Of a DNA stretch of 64,000 nt, positions 1 to 8,754 are shown piece after piece. Within the stretch, counting starts at the first letter, position 1; every line of letters starts with the position of its first letter. The notes under the pieces were generated by a model, which searched no databases, had not been told where the DNA came from, and was given only the letters and a program-made list of their open reading frames with translations. The stretch is from positions 1,949,531 to 2,013,530 of the forward strand of contig NZ_NSKH01000018.1 of the NCBI RefSeq assembly GCF_003144095.1, read 5' to 3'. Both the position numbers and the translations under genes were made by a program. This DNA is from Streptomyces sp. ICBB 8177 (lineage in GTDB: Bacteria; Actinomycetota; Actinomycetes; Streptomycetales; Streptomycetaceae).

Positions 1-630
1 CACGTTCACCACGCCACCGGGCACGTCCGAGGTGGCCAGCACCTCCGCCAGCGACAGCGCGGGCAGCGGCGCGTCATGCGACGTCACCACGACCGCGGTG
101 TTGCCGGTCGCGATCACCGGCGCCAGCACCGAGATCAGGCCGAGGAACGACGACTCGCGCGGCGCCAGCACCGCGACCACGCCGGTCGGCTCGGTGGTCG
201 AGAGGTTGAAGTACGGCCCGGCCACCGGGTTCGCGGCCCCCGCGATCTGCCCGATCTTGTCCGTCCAGCCCGCGTACCAGACCCAGCGGTCGATCCCTGA
301 GTCCACGACCGCCGCCGCCCTGGACTTCGACAGCCCCTCGGCGTCGGCCACCTCGCGGACGAACTGCTCGCGGCGCCCCTCCAGCATCTCCGCGACGCGG
401 TAGAGGACCTGGCCGCGGTTGTACGCGGTCGCCCCCGACCAGCCGCCGAACGCCTTGCGCGCGGCCACGACCGCGTCCCGGGCGTCCTTGCGCGAGGCCA
501 GCGGGGCGTTCGCGAGCCAGTTGCCCTTCGCGTCCTGCACCTCGTACACCCGCCCGCTCTCGGACCGGGGGAACCTGCCCCCGACGAACAACTTGTAGGT
601 CTTGAGGACGTTCAAGCGCGAGTCAGACAT
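1..630 (-). CDS. Aldehyde dehydrogenase, N-terminal part (runs off the window)
   Basis: First 210 codons of an NAD(P)-dependent aldehyde dehydrogenase, starting MSDSRLNVLKTYKLFVGGRF; the C-terminus lies beyond position 1. Recognisable family features are the KLFVGGRF start, a GWTDKIGQ stretch and the nucleotide-fold region PTGVVAVLAP. The catalytic Glu and Cys lie outside the window, so activity cannot be judged. In place of the usual PWNFP it reads APRESSFLG, a divergent variant. The start overlaps the stop of the upstream aldehyde dehydrogenase by 8 bp, indicating translational coupling. Position after deoC suggests oxidation of the acetaldehyde released by DeoC, but that is inference. Confidence 0.85.
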   Translation of the reverse strand, partial: MSDSRLNVLKTYKLFVGGRFPRSESGRVYEVQDAKGNWLANAPLASRKDARDAVVAARKAFGGWSGATAYNRGQVLYRVAEMLEGRREQFVREVADAEGLSKSRAAAVVDSGIDRWVWYAGWTDKIGQIAGAANPVAGPYFNLSTTEPTGVVAVLAPRESSFLGLISVLAPVIATGNTAVVVTSHDAPLPALSLAEVLATSDVPGGVVNV

Positions 631-2059
631 TGAGGTACGCCTCCAGACCGTGCCGGCCGCCCTCGCGACCGAAGCCCGACTCCTTGTAGCCGCCGAACGG
701 CGAGGTCGGGTCGAACTTGTTGAACGTGTTGGCCCACACCACGCCCGCGCGCAGCTTGTCGGCCATCCACAGGATCCGCGAGCCCTTCTCGGTCCAGATG
801 CCCGCCGACAGCCCGTACGGCGTGTTGTTCGCCTTCTCCACGGCCTCCGCGGGCGTGCGGAAGGTCAGCACCGACAGCACCGGGCCGAAGATCTCCTCGC
901 GGGCGATCCGGTGCGCCTGGGTGACGCCGGTGAACAGCGTCGGCGCGAACCAGTAGCCGGAGGAGGGCAGTTCGCATGCCGGGGCCCAGCGCTCGGCGCC
1001 CTCCGCCTCCCCGGCCTCGGCCAGCGCGGTGATCCGGGCCAGCTGCTCGGCGGAGTTGATGGCGCCGACGTCGGTGTTCTTGTCCAGCGGATCGCCGACC
1101 CGCAGGGTCGCCATACGCCGCTTGAGCGCGTCCAGCACCTCGTCGGCGACCGACTCCTGCACCAGCAGGCGGGAGCCCGCGCAGCACACGTGGCCCTGGT
1201 TGAAGAAGATGCCGTTGACGATGCCCTCGACGGCCTGGTCGACCGGCGCGTCGTCGAAGACGATGTTGGCCGCCTTGCCGCCCAGCTCCAGGGTGAGCTT
1301 CTTGCGGGTGCCCGCGACGGTGCGGGCGATCGCCTTGCCGACCTCTGTCGAGCCGGTGAACGCCACCTTGTCGACGCCCTCGTGCGCGACCAGCTCGGCG
1401 CCGGTCGAACCGTCACCGGTGAGGATGTTGACGACACCCTTGGGCAGGCCCGCCTGGCGGCAGATGTCGGCGAAGAACAGCGCGGACAGCGGCGTGGTCT
1501 CGGCCGGCTTGAGCACGACCGTGTTGCCGCAGGCCAGGGCCGGTGCGACCTTCCACGCCAGCATCAGCAGGGGGAAGTTCCACGGGATGACCTGGGCCGC
1601 GACGCCCAGCGGCTTCGGGTCGCTCCCGTAGCCGGCGTGACCCAGCTTGTCGGCCCAGCCCGCGTAGTAGAAGAAGTGCGCGGCGACCAGCGGCAGGTCG
1701 GCGTCGCGCGACTCGCGGATCGGCTTGCCGTTGTCCAGCGACTCCAGCACGGCCAGTTCGCGCGAGCGCTCCTGGACGATCCGGGCGATGCGGAACAGGT
1801 ACTTGGCGCGCTCGGCGCCCGGCAGCGCGGACCACTTCTCGAACGCCTTGCGGGCGGCGCCCACGGCGGCGTCCACGTCGGCGGCGCCGGCCTGCGCGAC
1901 CTCGGAGAGCACCTCCTCGGAGGAGGGGCTGACGGTCTTGAAGACCTTGCCGTCCGCCGCCTCGCGGAACTCGCCGTCGACGAACAGCCCGTAGGACGGG
2001 GCGATCTCGACGACCGACCGCGACTCGGGGGCGGGCGCGTAGCTGAAGGGGGAGGTCAT
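623..2059 (-). CDS. Aldehyde dehydrogenase
   Basis: 478-residue NAD(P)-dependent aldehyde dehydrogenase of normal family length. It shows the IPWNFPLLMLAWK cofactor-site motif, the general-base glutamate in LTLELGGKAANIVF and the nucleophilic cysteine region FFNQGHVCCAGSRL, so it looks catalytically intact. ATG 2059 was chosen over far-upstream in-frame codons because protein similarity begins at MTSPFSY and it follows deoC by only 5 bp. It sits between deoC and a second aldehyde dehydrogenase in one tight operon. DeoC yields acetaldehyde, so acetaldehyde-to-acetate oxidation is the simplest role; another aldehyde substrate is possible. Confidence 0.93.
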   Translation of the reverse strand: MTSPFSYAPAPESRSVVEIAPSYGLFVDGEFREAADGKVFKTVSPSSEEVLSEVAQAGAADVDAAVGAARKAFEKWSALPGAERAKYLFRIARIVQERSRELAVLESLDNGKPIRESRDADLPLVAAHFFYYAGWADKLGHAGYGSDPKPLGVAAQVIPWNFPLLMLAWKVAPALACGNTVVLKPAETTPLSALFFADICRQAGLPKGVVNILTGDGSTGAELVAHEGVDKVAFTGSTEVGKAIARTVAGTRKKLTLELGGKAANIVFDDAPVDQAVEGIVNGIFFNQGHVCCAGSRLLVQESVADEVLDALKRRMATLRVGDPLDKNTDVGAINSAEQLARITALAEAGEAEGAERWAPACELPSSGYWFAPTLFTGVTQAHRIAREEIFGPVLSVLTFRTPAEAVEKANNTPYGLSAGIWTEKGSRILWMADKLRAGVVWANTFNKFDPTSPFGGYKESGFGREGGRHGLEAYLNV

Positions 2060-2064
2060 CGTGA

Positions 2065-3072
2065 TCAGTCCACCGTCACGTAGTCGGGACCGGAGTACCG
2101 GCCGGTGCTCAGCTTCTGACGCTGCATCAGCAGGTCGTTCAGCAGGCTGGAGGCGCCGAAGCGGAACCACTCCGGGGTCAGCCACTCCTCGCCGAGCGTC
2201 TCGTTCACCATCACCAGGTACTTGATCGCGTCCTTGGAGGTGCGGATGCCGCCGGCGGGCTTGACGCCCACCTGCACGCCGGTCGCGGCGCGGAAGTCGC
2301 GGACCGCCTCCAGCATCAGCAGGGTGCCCGGCGGGGTCGCGTTGACGGCGACCTTGCCGGTCGAGGTCTTGATGAAGTCGGCGCCCGCGAGCATCGCGAG
2401 CCAGGAGGCGCGGCGGATGTTGTCGTACGTGGACAACTCGCCGTTCTCGAAGATCACCTTGAGGTGGGCGGCGGTGCCCTCGGGACGGGCGCAGGCCTGC
2501 TTGACCGCCTTGATCTCCTCGAAGACGGCCATGTAACGGCCGGCCAGGAAGGCGCCGCGGTCGATGACCATGTCGATCTCGTCCGCGCCCGCGGCGACCG
2601 CGTCCGCGGTGTCGGCCAGCTTGACGGGCAGCGCGGCCCGGCCGGCCGGGAAGGCGGTGGCGACCGAGGCGACGTGGACGCCGGAACCGGCGAGCGAGGC
2701 CTTGGCGGTCTCCACCATGTCGGGGTAGACGCAGATCGCGGCGACCCTCGGGGTCGTGCGGTCGGTCGGGTCGGGGTTGACGCCCTTGGCGCACAACGCC
2801 CGGACCTTGCCGGGGGTGTCGGCGCCTTCCAGGGTCGTCAGGTCGATCATCGAGATCGCCAGATCGATGGCGTAGGCCTTGGCCGTCGTCTTGATGGAAC
2901 GCGTACCGAGCATCGCGGCCCGGCCTTCGAGGCCGACCGCGTCGACACCGGGAAGCCCGTGCAGGAACCGGCGCAGCGCGGCATCGGAGGCGGTCACGTC
3001 CGCCATGGACGCCAGCCGCGCGGCGGCGTCGGGGCCGTGAGCGGGGACCGTCTGGGGGATGGACTGGGGCAT
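2065..3072 (-). CDS. deoC: Deoxyribose-phosphate aldolase
   Basis: 335-residue class I aldolase cleaving 2-deoxyribose-5-phosphate into acetaldehyde and glyceraldehyde-3-phosphate, the last step of deoxynucleoside catabolism. The Schiff-base lysine lies in DFIKTSTGK, and the second conserved lysine segment GVKPAGGIRTS is present. ATG 3072 is preferred to the in-frame GTG at 3081 because the latter would place its ribosome-binding region inside the palindrome at 3092-3103. First gene of an operon with two aldehyde dehydrogenases (5-bp gap, then 8-bp overlap). The palindrome starting 20 bp upstream of the ATG also precedes the purine nucleoside phosphorylase gene, suggesting common control by a nucleoside-responsive regulator. 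Confidence 0.95.
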   Translation of the reverse strand: MPQSIPQTVPAHGPDAAARLASMADVTASDAALRRFLHGLPGVDAVGLEGRAAMLGTRSIKTTAKAYAIDLAISMIDLTTLEGADTPGKVRALCAKGVNPDPTDRTTPRVAAICVYPDMVETAKASLAGSGVHVASVATAFPAGRAALPVKLADTADAVAAGADEIDMVIDRGAFLAGRYMAVFEEIKAVKQACARPEGTAAHLKVIFENGELSTYDNIRRASWLAMLAGADFIKTSTGKVAVNATPPGTLLMLEAVRDFRAATGVQVGVKPAGGIRTSKDAIKYLVMVNETLGEEWLTPEWFRFGASSLLNDLLMQRQKLSTGRYSGPDYVTVD

Positions 3073-3091
3073 GGTCACCACCCGAGCATAT

Positions 3092-3103
3092 CTACGCGCG
3101 TAG
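3092..3103. promoter_or_regulatory. Palindrome CTACGCGCGTAG upstream of deoC (candidate operator)
   Basis: Perfect 12-bp palindrome just upstream of the deoC start. An identical 12-mer occurs at 8580-8591, upstream of the purine nucleoside phosphorylase gene. Two exact copies, each in the leader of a nucleoside-catabolism transcript, make an operator likely. The regulator is not identified; the DeoR-family gene at 11212 is one candidate. Confidence 0.7.
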
Positions 3104-3280
3104 CGGATGTCACCCCCCGGGGTTCCGGGCGGCTCCGGGCGGCCCTGCTCGGGCCGCCCGGAGCGGACGGGATCGGGCCGCGCGGCCGGAGGCGGGCATG
3201 TACCGGCCGTCGGCCGTGGGGGCCCGCCTACGGCGGCTAGACCGACGGCCTGCGGCCGACGGGTCGCTTTCGGTAGTGGT

Positions 3281-3600
3281 CCGGCGCGGGTGCGTTGTGG
3301 CTGGTCGCGCAGTTCCTTGCGCCCCTGTGGGGCCTGCGGCCCCCTCTGGGTTGCGGCGGACTAGGGCGTCGGCGTGCGGTCGAGGGGTCGTTCTGGGTGT
3401 GGTCCGGCGCGGGTGCGTTGTGGCTGGTCGCGCAGTTCCCCGCGCCCCTATGGGGCTGCGGCCGCCCTCTGGGCTGCGGTCTGCGGTCGAGGGGTCGTTC
3501 TGGGTAGTGGTCGGGCGGGGGTGCGTTGTGGCTGGTCGCGCCGTTCCCCGCGCCCCTGTGGGGCGTCGGCCCTCGTGGGCGTTGGCGAACGGGGTGAGGG
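3281..3600. repeat. Three tandem copies of a ~110-120 bp spacer repeat
   Basis: Units begin at about 3281, 3404 and 3512. Each starts with a (C)CGGCGCGGGTGCGTTGTGG-like segment followed by TGGTCGCGCAGTTCC and a GCGCCCCTNTGGGGC hairpin end. The core GCGCAGTTCCCCGCGCCCCT at 3430-3449 recurs at 53738-53757 and, inverted, at 53635-53654. No coding function is evident. Similar GC-rich hairpin repeats are common between Streptomyces genes and can act as terminators. Confidence 0.75.
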
Positions 3601-3749
3601 AGAGGCGTGCGCTCAGCTGATTATCGGGCTGCCACTGAAGAGGCCACTGGCCTGCGGTCGGTGACACCGCCTGCGGCTTCATTGGCCTCTGCCCTCGCGC
3701 AGTCCCCGGGGCACTGTGGGGCGACGGTCTCGGGGTGTGGGTCAGCGGA

Positions 3750-4240
3750 GTCGGGGGGGGGTGTGGAGGGTCGTCGCGGCTCGTTCGTCGTTGGTGCCCA
3801 CGCCAGCGTCGGCGCCCGGATCTCGCGGAGCGCCTCGACCGGTGTCGCGCGATCGAGTCCAGACTGCGGCCCCAGCGCGACCGGGTCCACATCGGCCGCT
3901 CGGAGCCACTGTTCCGTGCGCGCCTCCGCCGAGTCCGGTGCGAAGCTCCCCCCATCCGTCGCGACCGCGAGTCTGCCCCTTCCGCCGCGCCGCGTTCGAG
4001 CATCCGCTCCGCGATCCGCCCGTCGTGCGAATAGCGCTCCAGGAGCGCTGGGCCGTCGTAGGTCAGGACCGCAGCGGGGTGGTGCGGCTTGGCGCTGCGG
4101 GTGTGGGCCAGCCACAGGCTGGCGTCGTCGGCCACCCTGTGCGGCAGGACCAGCGCGGCCTGTCATCGCCCACCTCCGGGTAGGCGAGCCGCGCGCCGTC
4201 ACCGCTGGCACCGGTTTCGGCGTGTTGGCCGGGCGGCGAC
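3750..4240 (-). pseudogene. Possible decayed alpha/beta-hydrolase-like gene
   Basis: Protein-like pieces appear in different minus-strand frames: GDGARLAYPEVGDD near 4200, then DASLWLAHTRSAKPHHPAA and YDGPALLERYSHDGRIAERM, and finally TPVEALREIRAPTLAWAP near 3800. The last resembles the L-x-x-I-x-A-P-T-L strand before the catalytic Asp in alpha/beta hydrolases, and the first resembles their N-terminus. Joining them needs at least two frame changes, and no GxSxG nucleophile motif is visible. Family assignment is tentative. Confidence 0.35.
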
Positions 4241-4246
4241 CAAGGT

Positions 4247-4358
4247 CCGCGGATTACTTGTCGCCCCGTTGTCTCCAGCAAGGAAATCGTCAACCTCGCT
4301 CCCCTCGCCCTCTACGAAAACCCTTGCCGGAGACAACGACCAGACAAGTAATCTCGCG
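4247..4358. repeat. Long imperfect hairpin element, copy A
   Basis: Two ~37-bp arms (4247-4283 and 4322-4358) pair with few mismatches around a 38-bp loop. The arms share GATTACTTGTC and CGTTGTCTCC followed by GCAAGG. The same arm sequence builds a hairpin at 20631-20719, and a diverged relative lies at 60917-61014. All copies are intergenic. It looks like a small non-autonomous palindromic repeat. Confidence 0.75.
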
Positions 4359-4461
4359 ACCCCCACCCCCACCCCGCCGGATCCACCTGCCCGCCATCGA
4401 TGCCATACCGCAACCCGAGCCGCTCGCGGTTCACCCCGGCGTCTCGTGCAGAATCGATCGC

Positions 4462-5139
4462 ATGACCAGCCAGTACCCGTCCCCCTCGCCGAACCGGCGC
4501 GCCGGCGCCGACGGCTCCCCGTACGCGGACCGCGCCTTCCGCTCGCCCATGGGCGTCGTCGGGGGCGTGCTGCTGCTCGCGCTGGGGCTGTGGCTGGTGA
4601 TCGACGCCATGCTGCACGGGACCGGACGCACGCCCTGGCTGGCGCTGGCCGTCCTGGTGCTGGGCGCGCCGCTGGTCTACGCCTTCACGCTGCGTCCGGT
4701 GGTCTACGCGGGCGAGGCCCGGATGCTGGTGCGCAACCCGTTCAGGACCATCACGATCCCGTGGGCCGCCGTCGAGGCCGTGCGGTCCGGCTACACCAGT
4801 GAGGTGCTGGCCGGGGGCAGGACGTTCCAGCTGTGGTCGGTGCCGGTCTCGATGCGGGCCCGCAAGCGCGCCAGCCGGCAGGCCATGCGGGCGGCGGCGG
4901 GCGGCGACACCGCAGCCGCCCCCTCCCGCGGCCCGGTGTTCGGCCGCGGCGGCACCGCGGCCGCGGACGGCCCGCCCCGCGCGCAGTCCGACCAGGTCGT
5001 CGACCAGCTCAACGAACTCGCCGAGCGCAACGCGCCCAAGGAGGGCGCCAAGGGCGAGGTGGCGGTGCGCTGGGCCTACGAGGTCATCGCACCCGCCGTC
5101 GTCGGCGCGATCGCGACCGTCGTCCTGGCCGCGAGCTGA
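4462..5139 (+). CDS. PH-domain-like membrane protein
   Basis: 225-residue protein of unknown function. Two adjacent hydrophobic helices (GVLLLALGLWLVIDAML and LALAVLVLGAPLVYAFTL) are followed by a bacterial PH-like segment (VVYAGEARMLVRNPFRTITIPWAAVEAVR), a low-complexity Ala/Pro linker and a C-terminal hydrophobic segment (IAPAVVGAIATVVLAAS). ATG 4462 matches where the membrane helices begin; the in-frame region upstream is the hairpin element and spacer. Such PH-like proteins recur in actinobacteria with no defined role. It lies 37 bp before the pentapeptide gene in the same direction and may be co-transcribed with it. Confidence 0.85.
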   Translation: MTSQYPSPSPNRRAGADGSPYADRAFRSPMGVVGGVLLLALGLWLVIDAMLHGTGRTPWLALAVLVLGAPLVYAFTLRPVVYAGEARMLVRNPFRTITIPWAAVEAVRSGYTSEVLAGGRTFQLWSVPVSMRARKRASRQAMRAAAGGDTAAAPSRGPVFGRGGTAAADGPPRAQSDQVVDQLNELAERNAPKEGAKGEVAVRWAYEVIAPAVVGAIATVVLAAS

Positions 5140-5176
5140 CCCCGGCCCGCCCCCGCCTCCCTCGAAGGACCCCCGC

Positions 5177-6013
5177 GTGCTCCCTGGCGACCCGGCAGCG
5201 AACCCGTCCCCGTCCGAGCTTCCCGAGCTGAGGGCCGACTGCGCCCGCTGCTTCGGGCTGTGCTGCGTCGCGCTGCCGTTCTCGCGGTCGGCGGACTTCG
5301 CGCTCGACAAGCCCGCGGGAACGCCGTGCCCCAACCTGGCGGACGACTTCCGGTGCCGAACGCACGACACCCTGCGGCGCGACGGCTTCACCGGGTGCAC
5401 CGTCTTCGACTGCTTCGGGGCCGGGCAGAAGGTCTCGCAGGTGACGTTCGAGGGGCGCGACTGGCGTGGGGACGCCGGGCGGGTCCGGCGGATGTCCGAG
5501 GTCTTCCCGGTGATGCGGCACCTGCACGAACTGCTGCGGTACCTGGCCGAAGCGCTGGCCCTGCCCGCCGCCGCGCCCGTCCACGGGGAACTGGCGCAAG
5601 CCCGCGAGCGCGTCGAGGCGCTGACCCGGGGCACCCCGGAAGAACTCGTCGCGCTGGACGTGGCCGCGTTGCGCGCCGAGGTCAACGCCTCCTTGCTGCG
5701 CGCGAGCGACCTGGCCCGCGCGGGCGTCCCGGGGCGGAAGAAGGACAGGAGGGGCGCCGACCTGTTCGCGGCCCGCCTGAAGGGCGCGTCGCTGCGCGGA
5801 GCGAGCCTGCGCGGCGCCTGTCTCGTCGCGGCCGACCTGCGCGGAGCGGACCTGCGCGAAGCCGACCTCACCGGCGCCGACCTGCGCGACGCGCGCCTGC
5901 ACGGCGCCGACCTCACCGGCGCCCTGTTCCTCACCCAGCCCCAACTGGCCGCCGCCCAGGGCGACATGACGACGAGGCTGCCGGAAACGGTGAGCAGGCC
6001 CACCCACTGGTGA
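5177..6013 (+). CDS. Cysteine-cluster and pentapeptide-repeat protein
   Basis: 278 residues. The N-terminal third carries a cysteine cluster (DCARCFGLCC, then TPCPNL, FRCRTHD, GCTVFDCFG) resembling the YkgJ-type metal/Fe-S-binding arrangement. After an alpha-helical middle comes a run of pentapeptide repeats of A(D/N)LxG type (GADLREADLTGADLRDARL), which fold into a right-handed beta-helix. GTG 5177 is preferred because GAAGGA lies about 8 bases upstream; the frame is open further upstream inside the PH-domain gene. Pentapeptide proteins can mimic DNA and protect gyrase, but the repeat here is short and fused to a metal-site domain, so the function is unknown. Confidence 0.85.
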   Translation: MLPGDPAANPSPSELPELRADCARCFGLCCVALPFSRSADFALDKPAGTPCPNLADDFRCRTHDTLRRDGFTGCTVFDCFGAGQKVSQVTFEGRDWRGDAGRVRRMSEVFPVMRHLHELLRYLAEALALPAAAPVHGELAQARERVEALTRGTPEELVALDVAALRAEVNASLLRASDLARAGVPGRKKDRRGADLFAARLKGASLRGASLRGACLVAADLRGADLREADLTGADLRDARLHGADLTGALFLTQPQLAAAQGDMTTRLPETVSRPTHW

Positions 6014-6035
6014 GCCTGCCCGTACCGCTGTCCGA

Positions 6036-7706
6036 TCAGATCCCGGCCGCCGCCGCGAAGTCCTTCTTCAGGGCCTGAAGCGTCTCCCGGGCCGTGGCCC
6101 GCGCCGCGTCCAGCCGCTCCGCCCCGGCCACCGGGACGACGGTCTCCAGGTAGCACTTGAGCTTGGGCTCGGTGCCGCTGGGCCGGACGATGACCCGGGC
6201 CGAGGCCACCTCGCCGTCGCCGGAGAGGTGGTAGCGCAGACCGTCCGTCGGCGGCAGCCGGTCCGTGCCCTGAGCGAGGTCCTCCGCCGAGGCGACGTCG
6301 AGACCCGCCAGCCGGGACGGCGGCCGCTCACGCAGCCGCGCCATCGCGCCCGCGATCAGGCCGAGGTCGGCGACCCGCACGGACAGCTGGTCGGTGGCGT
6401 GCAGCCCGTGCTCCAGCGCGATCTCGTCCAGCAGGCAGGAGAGCGTGCGGCCCTCCGCCCTCAGGCCCGCCGCGAGTTCGGCCACGGCCAGCGCCGCCGT
6501 CACGCCGTCCTTGTCCCGTACGCCCTCGGGGTCGACGCAGTAGCCCAGCGCCTCCTCGTAGCCGTAGCGCAGCCCCGGCACCCGGGCGATCCACTTGAAA
6601 CCGGTCAGCGTGTCCTCGTACGGCAGTCCGGCCGCCGCGGCGATCCGCGACAGCAGGGAGGACGAGACGATGGAGGCCGCAAGCGTGCCCTTCGCGCCGG
6701 AACGCACCAGGTGCGTCGCGAGCAGCGCGCCGACCTCGTCGCCGCGCAGCATCCGCCAGCCGCCCTCCGCCGAGGCGTCGGGCACGGCCACGGCGCAGCG
6801 GTCGGCGTCCGGGTCGTTGGCGATCACGATGTCCGGTGAGACGCGGCGGGCGTGCGCGAACGCGAGGTCCATCGCGCCCGGCTCCTCCGGGTTGGGGAAC
6901 GCCACCGTCGGGAAGTCCGGGTCGGGATCGGCCTGCTCGGGCACGACCGAAGGGGTGCCGAAGCCCGCGCGTTCGAACGCGGCGACCAGCACGTCACGGC
7001 CGACCCCGTGCATCGGCGTGTAGACCACCGACACCTCGCGCGGTCCGTCCTCCGTCACCACGGACCCGGTACGCGCCAGGTAGGCGTCGGTGATCTCCTC
7101 GCCCAGCACCTGCCAGCCGCCGTCCGCCAGGGGCACGTCCGCGAGCGCCTCGACGGCGGCGATCTCGGCGGCGATCTGCCCGTCGGCGGGCGGCACGATC
7201 TGCGAGCCGTCACCCAGGTAGACCTTGTAGCCGTTGTCGCGCGGCGGGTTGTGGCTGGCGGTCACCATGACGCCCGCGACCGCTCCCAGGTGGCGGATGG
7301 CGAAGGCCAGCACCGGCGTGGGCAGCGGCGACGGCAGGACCGCGGCGCGCAGGTCCGCCCCTGTCATCACGGCCGCGGTGTCTCGGGCGAAGTCGTACGA
7401 CTTGTGGCGCGCGTCGTAGCCGACGACGACCAGCCCGTCGCCCTGCCCGCGGCCCCTGAGGTACGCGGCGAGACCGGCCGCCGCGCGGATGACGACGGCG
7501 CGGTTCATCCGCATCGGGCCCGCGCCCAGCTCTCCGCGCAGACCGGCGGTGCCGAACTGCAGCGTCCCGGCGAAGCGGTCGGCCAGCTCGTCCGCGGCCG
7601 CCTCGGTGCCCGCCTCCAGCAGTTCGGCCAGCTCGGCCCGGGTCTGGGGGTCGGGGTCCTCGGCCAGCCAGGCGCGTGCCTGCGACAACGTGTCGTCGTT
7701 GACCAT
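6036..7706 (-). CDS. Phosphosugar mutase (phosphomannomutase/phosphoglucomutase family)
   Basis: 556-residue alpha-D-phosphohexomutase with all four signature regions: phosphoserine loop TASHNPPRDNGYK, metal loop NDPDADRCAV, substrate loop GYEEALGYC and phosphate-binding RPSGTEPKLKCYLE. ATG 7706 has GGAGCC just upstream. It is 32 bp downstream of the purine nucleoside phosphorylase gene on the same strand. That context suggests it acts as a phosphopentomutase (ribose-1-P or deoxyribose-1-P to the 5-phosphate), feeding DeoC. The family also contains phosphomannomutases and phosphoglucomutases, so the substrate is inferred from position rather than from sequence. Confidence 0.93.
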   Translation of the reverse strand: MVNDDTLSQARAWLAEDPDPQTRAELAELLEAGTEAAADELADRFAGTLQFGTAGLRGELGAGPMRMNRAVVIRAAAGLAAYLRGRGQGDGLVVVGYDARHKSYDFARDTAAVMTGADLRAAVLPSPLPTPVLAFAIRHLGAVAGVMVTASHNPPRDNGYKVYLGDGSQIVPPADGQIAAEIAAVEALADVPLADGGWQVLGEEITDAYLARTGSVVTEDGPREVSVVYTPMHGVGRDVLVAAFERAGFGTPSVVPEQADPDPDFPTVAFPNPEEPGAMDLAFAHARRVSPDIVIANDPDADRCAVAVPDASAEGGWRMLRGDEVGALLATHLVRSGAKGTLAASIVSSSLLSRIAAAAGLPYEDTLTGFKWIARVPGLRYGYEEALGYCVDPEGVRDKDGVTAALAVAELAAGLRAEGRTLSCLLDEIALEHGLHATDQLSVRVADLGLIAGAMARLRERPPSRLAGLDVASAEDLAQGTDRLPPTDGLRYHLSGDGEVASARVIVRPSGTEPKLKCYLETVVPVAGAERLDAARATARETLQALKKDFAAAAGI

Positions 7707-7738
7707 CTACGGCTCCTAGTCGCGTCGGTGCGAGTGCG

Positions 7739-8554
7739 TCACATACGGCCGAGGACCTGGGCCAGCAGGCTGCCCATCCGGGTCGCCGACTCGCGTCCGG
7801 CCTCCAGGACCTCTTCGTGGTTGAGCGGCTCGCCCGTCATGCCGGCGGCGAGGTTGGTCACCAGGGAGATACCCAGCACCTCGGCGCCCGCCTCACGCGC
7901 GGCGATCGCCTCCAGCGTGGTGGACATGCCGACCAGGTCACCGCCGATCGCGCGGACCATGCCGATCTCGGCCGGGGTCTCGTAGTGCGGGCCGGGCAGC
8001 TGGACGTAGACGCCCTCGGTCAGCGTCGGGTCGACCTCCTGGCACAGCGCGCGCAGCCGCGGCGAGTACAGGTCGGTCAGGTCGACGAAGTTGGCGCCCT
8101 GGATCGGCGAGGTCGCCGTCATGTTGATGTGGTCGCTGATCAGGACCGCCTCGCCGGGACGGAAGGTGGGACGCAGCCCGCCGCACCCGTTGGTCAGCAC
8201 GATGGTCTTGCATCCGGCGGCGACGGCGGTACGGACACCGTGCACCACGGTGGCGACGCCCTTGCCCTCGTACAGGTGGTTGCGGCCCAGGAAGACCAGG
8301 GCGCGCTTCTCGCCGATCCGCACGGAGCGGATCTTGCCCGCGTGCCCCTCGACGGCGGGCGGCGGGAAGCCGGGCAGCTCGGTGACGGCGATCTCGTGCT
8401 CGGGCTCACCCAGCGCGTCGGCGGCCGGGACCCAGCCCGACCCCATGACCAGCGCGACGTCGTGGCTCTCCGCACCGGTCAGCTCGCGCAGGCGTGCGGC
8501 GGCGGTCTCGGCGGCGGCGTAGGGGCTCTCGGATGCGGATGCGGTTGCGTTCAC
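7739..8554 (-). CDS. punA: Purine nucleoside phosphorylase, trimeric type
   Basis: 271-residue phosphorylase converting purine (deoxy)nucleosides plus phosphate to base and (deoxy)ribose-1-phosphate. Family marks: [13 protein letters not shown] at the N-terminal phosphate loop, [31 protein letters not shown] and the base-binding Asn in [12 protein letters not shown] 8554 (VNATASAS) is chosen because upstream in-frame codons would cross the palindrome at 8580-8591 and similarity starts here. No strong ribosome-binding site is visible. It forms an operon with the mutase downstream. The operator-like palindrome 25 bp upstream is identical to the one at deoC. Confidence 0.93.
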   Translation of the reverse strand: MNATASASESPYAAAETAAARLRELTGAESHDVALVMGSGWVPAADALGEPEHEIAVTELPGFPPPAVEGHAGKIRSVRIGEKRALVFLGRNHLYEGKGVATVVHGVRTAVAAGCKTIVLTNGCGGLRPTFRPGEAVLISDHINMTATSPIQGANFVDLTDLYSPRLRALCQEVDPTLTEGVYVQLPGPHYETPAEIGMVRAIGGDLVGMSTTLEAIAAREAGAEVLGISLVTNLAAGMTGEPLNHEEVLEAGRESATRMGSLLAQVLGRM

Positions 8555-8579
8555 GCGGATGAGGGTAACCGAGGTTTGC

Positions 8580-8591
8580 CTACGCGCGTAG
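8580..8591. promoter_or_regulatory. Palindrome CTACGCGCGTAG upstream of the purine nucleoside phosphorylase gene
   Basis: Second perfect copy of the 12-bp palindrome at 3092-3103. It lies 25 bp upstream of the GTG start, where an operator overlapping the promoter or leader would be expected. A nucleoside- or sugar-phosphate-responsive repressor is inferred. Confidence 0.7.
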
Positions 8592-8754
8592 ACGTCTCCT
8601 GGACAGGAGCGCGAGAATTGTCCGATCGAACAGTTGACAGCGATCGTTATGCGCGGATCACACAGATTTGTGCCCACGTGCGTCGTCGGTCAGGAACAGT
8701 CGGCCGGTTTCCGGCGGAGTCCAAGGACGACCGGGATGGTGGAGGACGGCGTGA

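Larger units (their letters stand above)
3104..4461. other. Gene-poor spacer between deoC and the PH-domain gene
   Basis: About 1.36 kb with no convincing intact gene. From left to right it holds the upstream region of deoC, the three-unit repeat (3281-3600), a probable decayed coding segment on the minus strand (about 3750-4240) and the hairpin element at 4247-4358. Long open frames on both strands here are the usual artefact of high-GC DNA with few stops. Confidence 0.6.

Noticed and set aside
623..2794. A 723-codon minus-strand frame spanning deoC antiframe and the aldehyde dehydrogenase
   Set aside because: Only the part from 2059 down is protein-like; the upstream 240 codons are an out-of-frame shadow of deoC with Arg/Gly-rich composition.
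4312..6156. A 614-codon minus-strand frame opposite the PH-domain and pentapeptide genes
   Set aside because: Antisense shadow; its N-terminal Arg/Ser repeats simply mirror the pentapeptide repeats.
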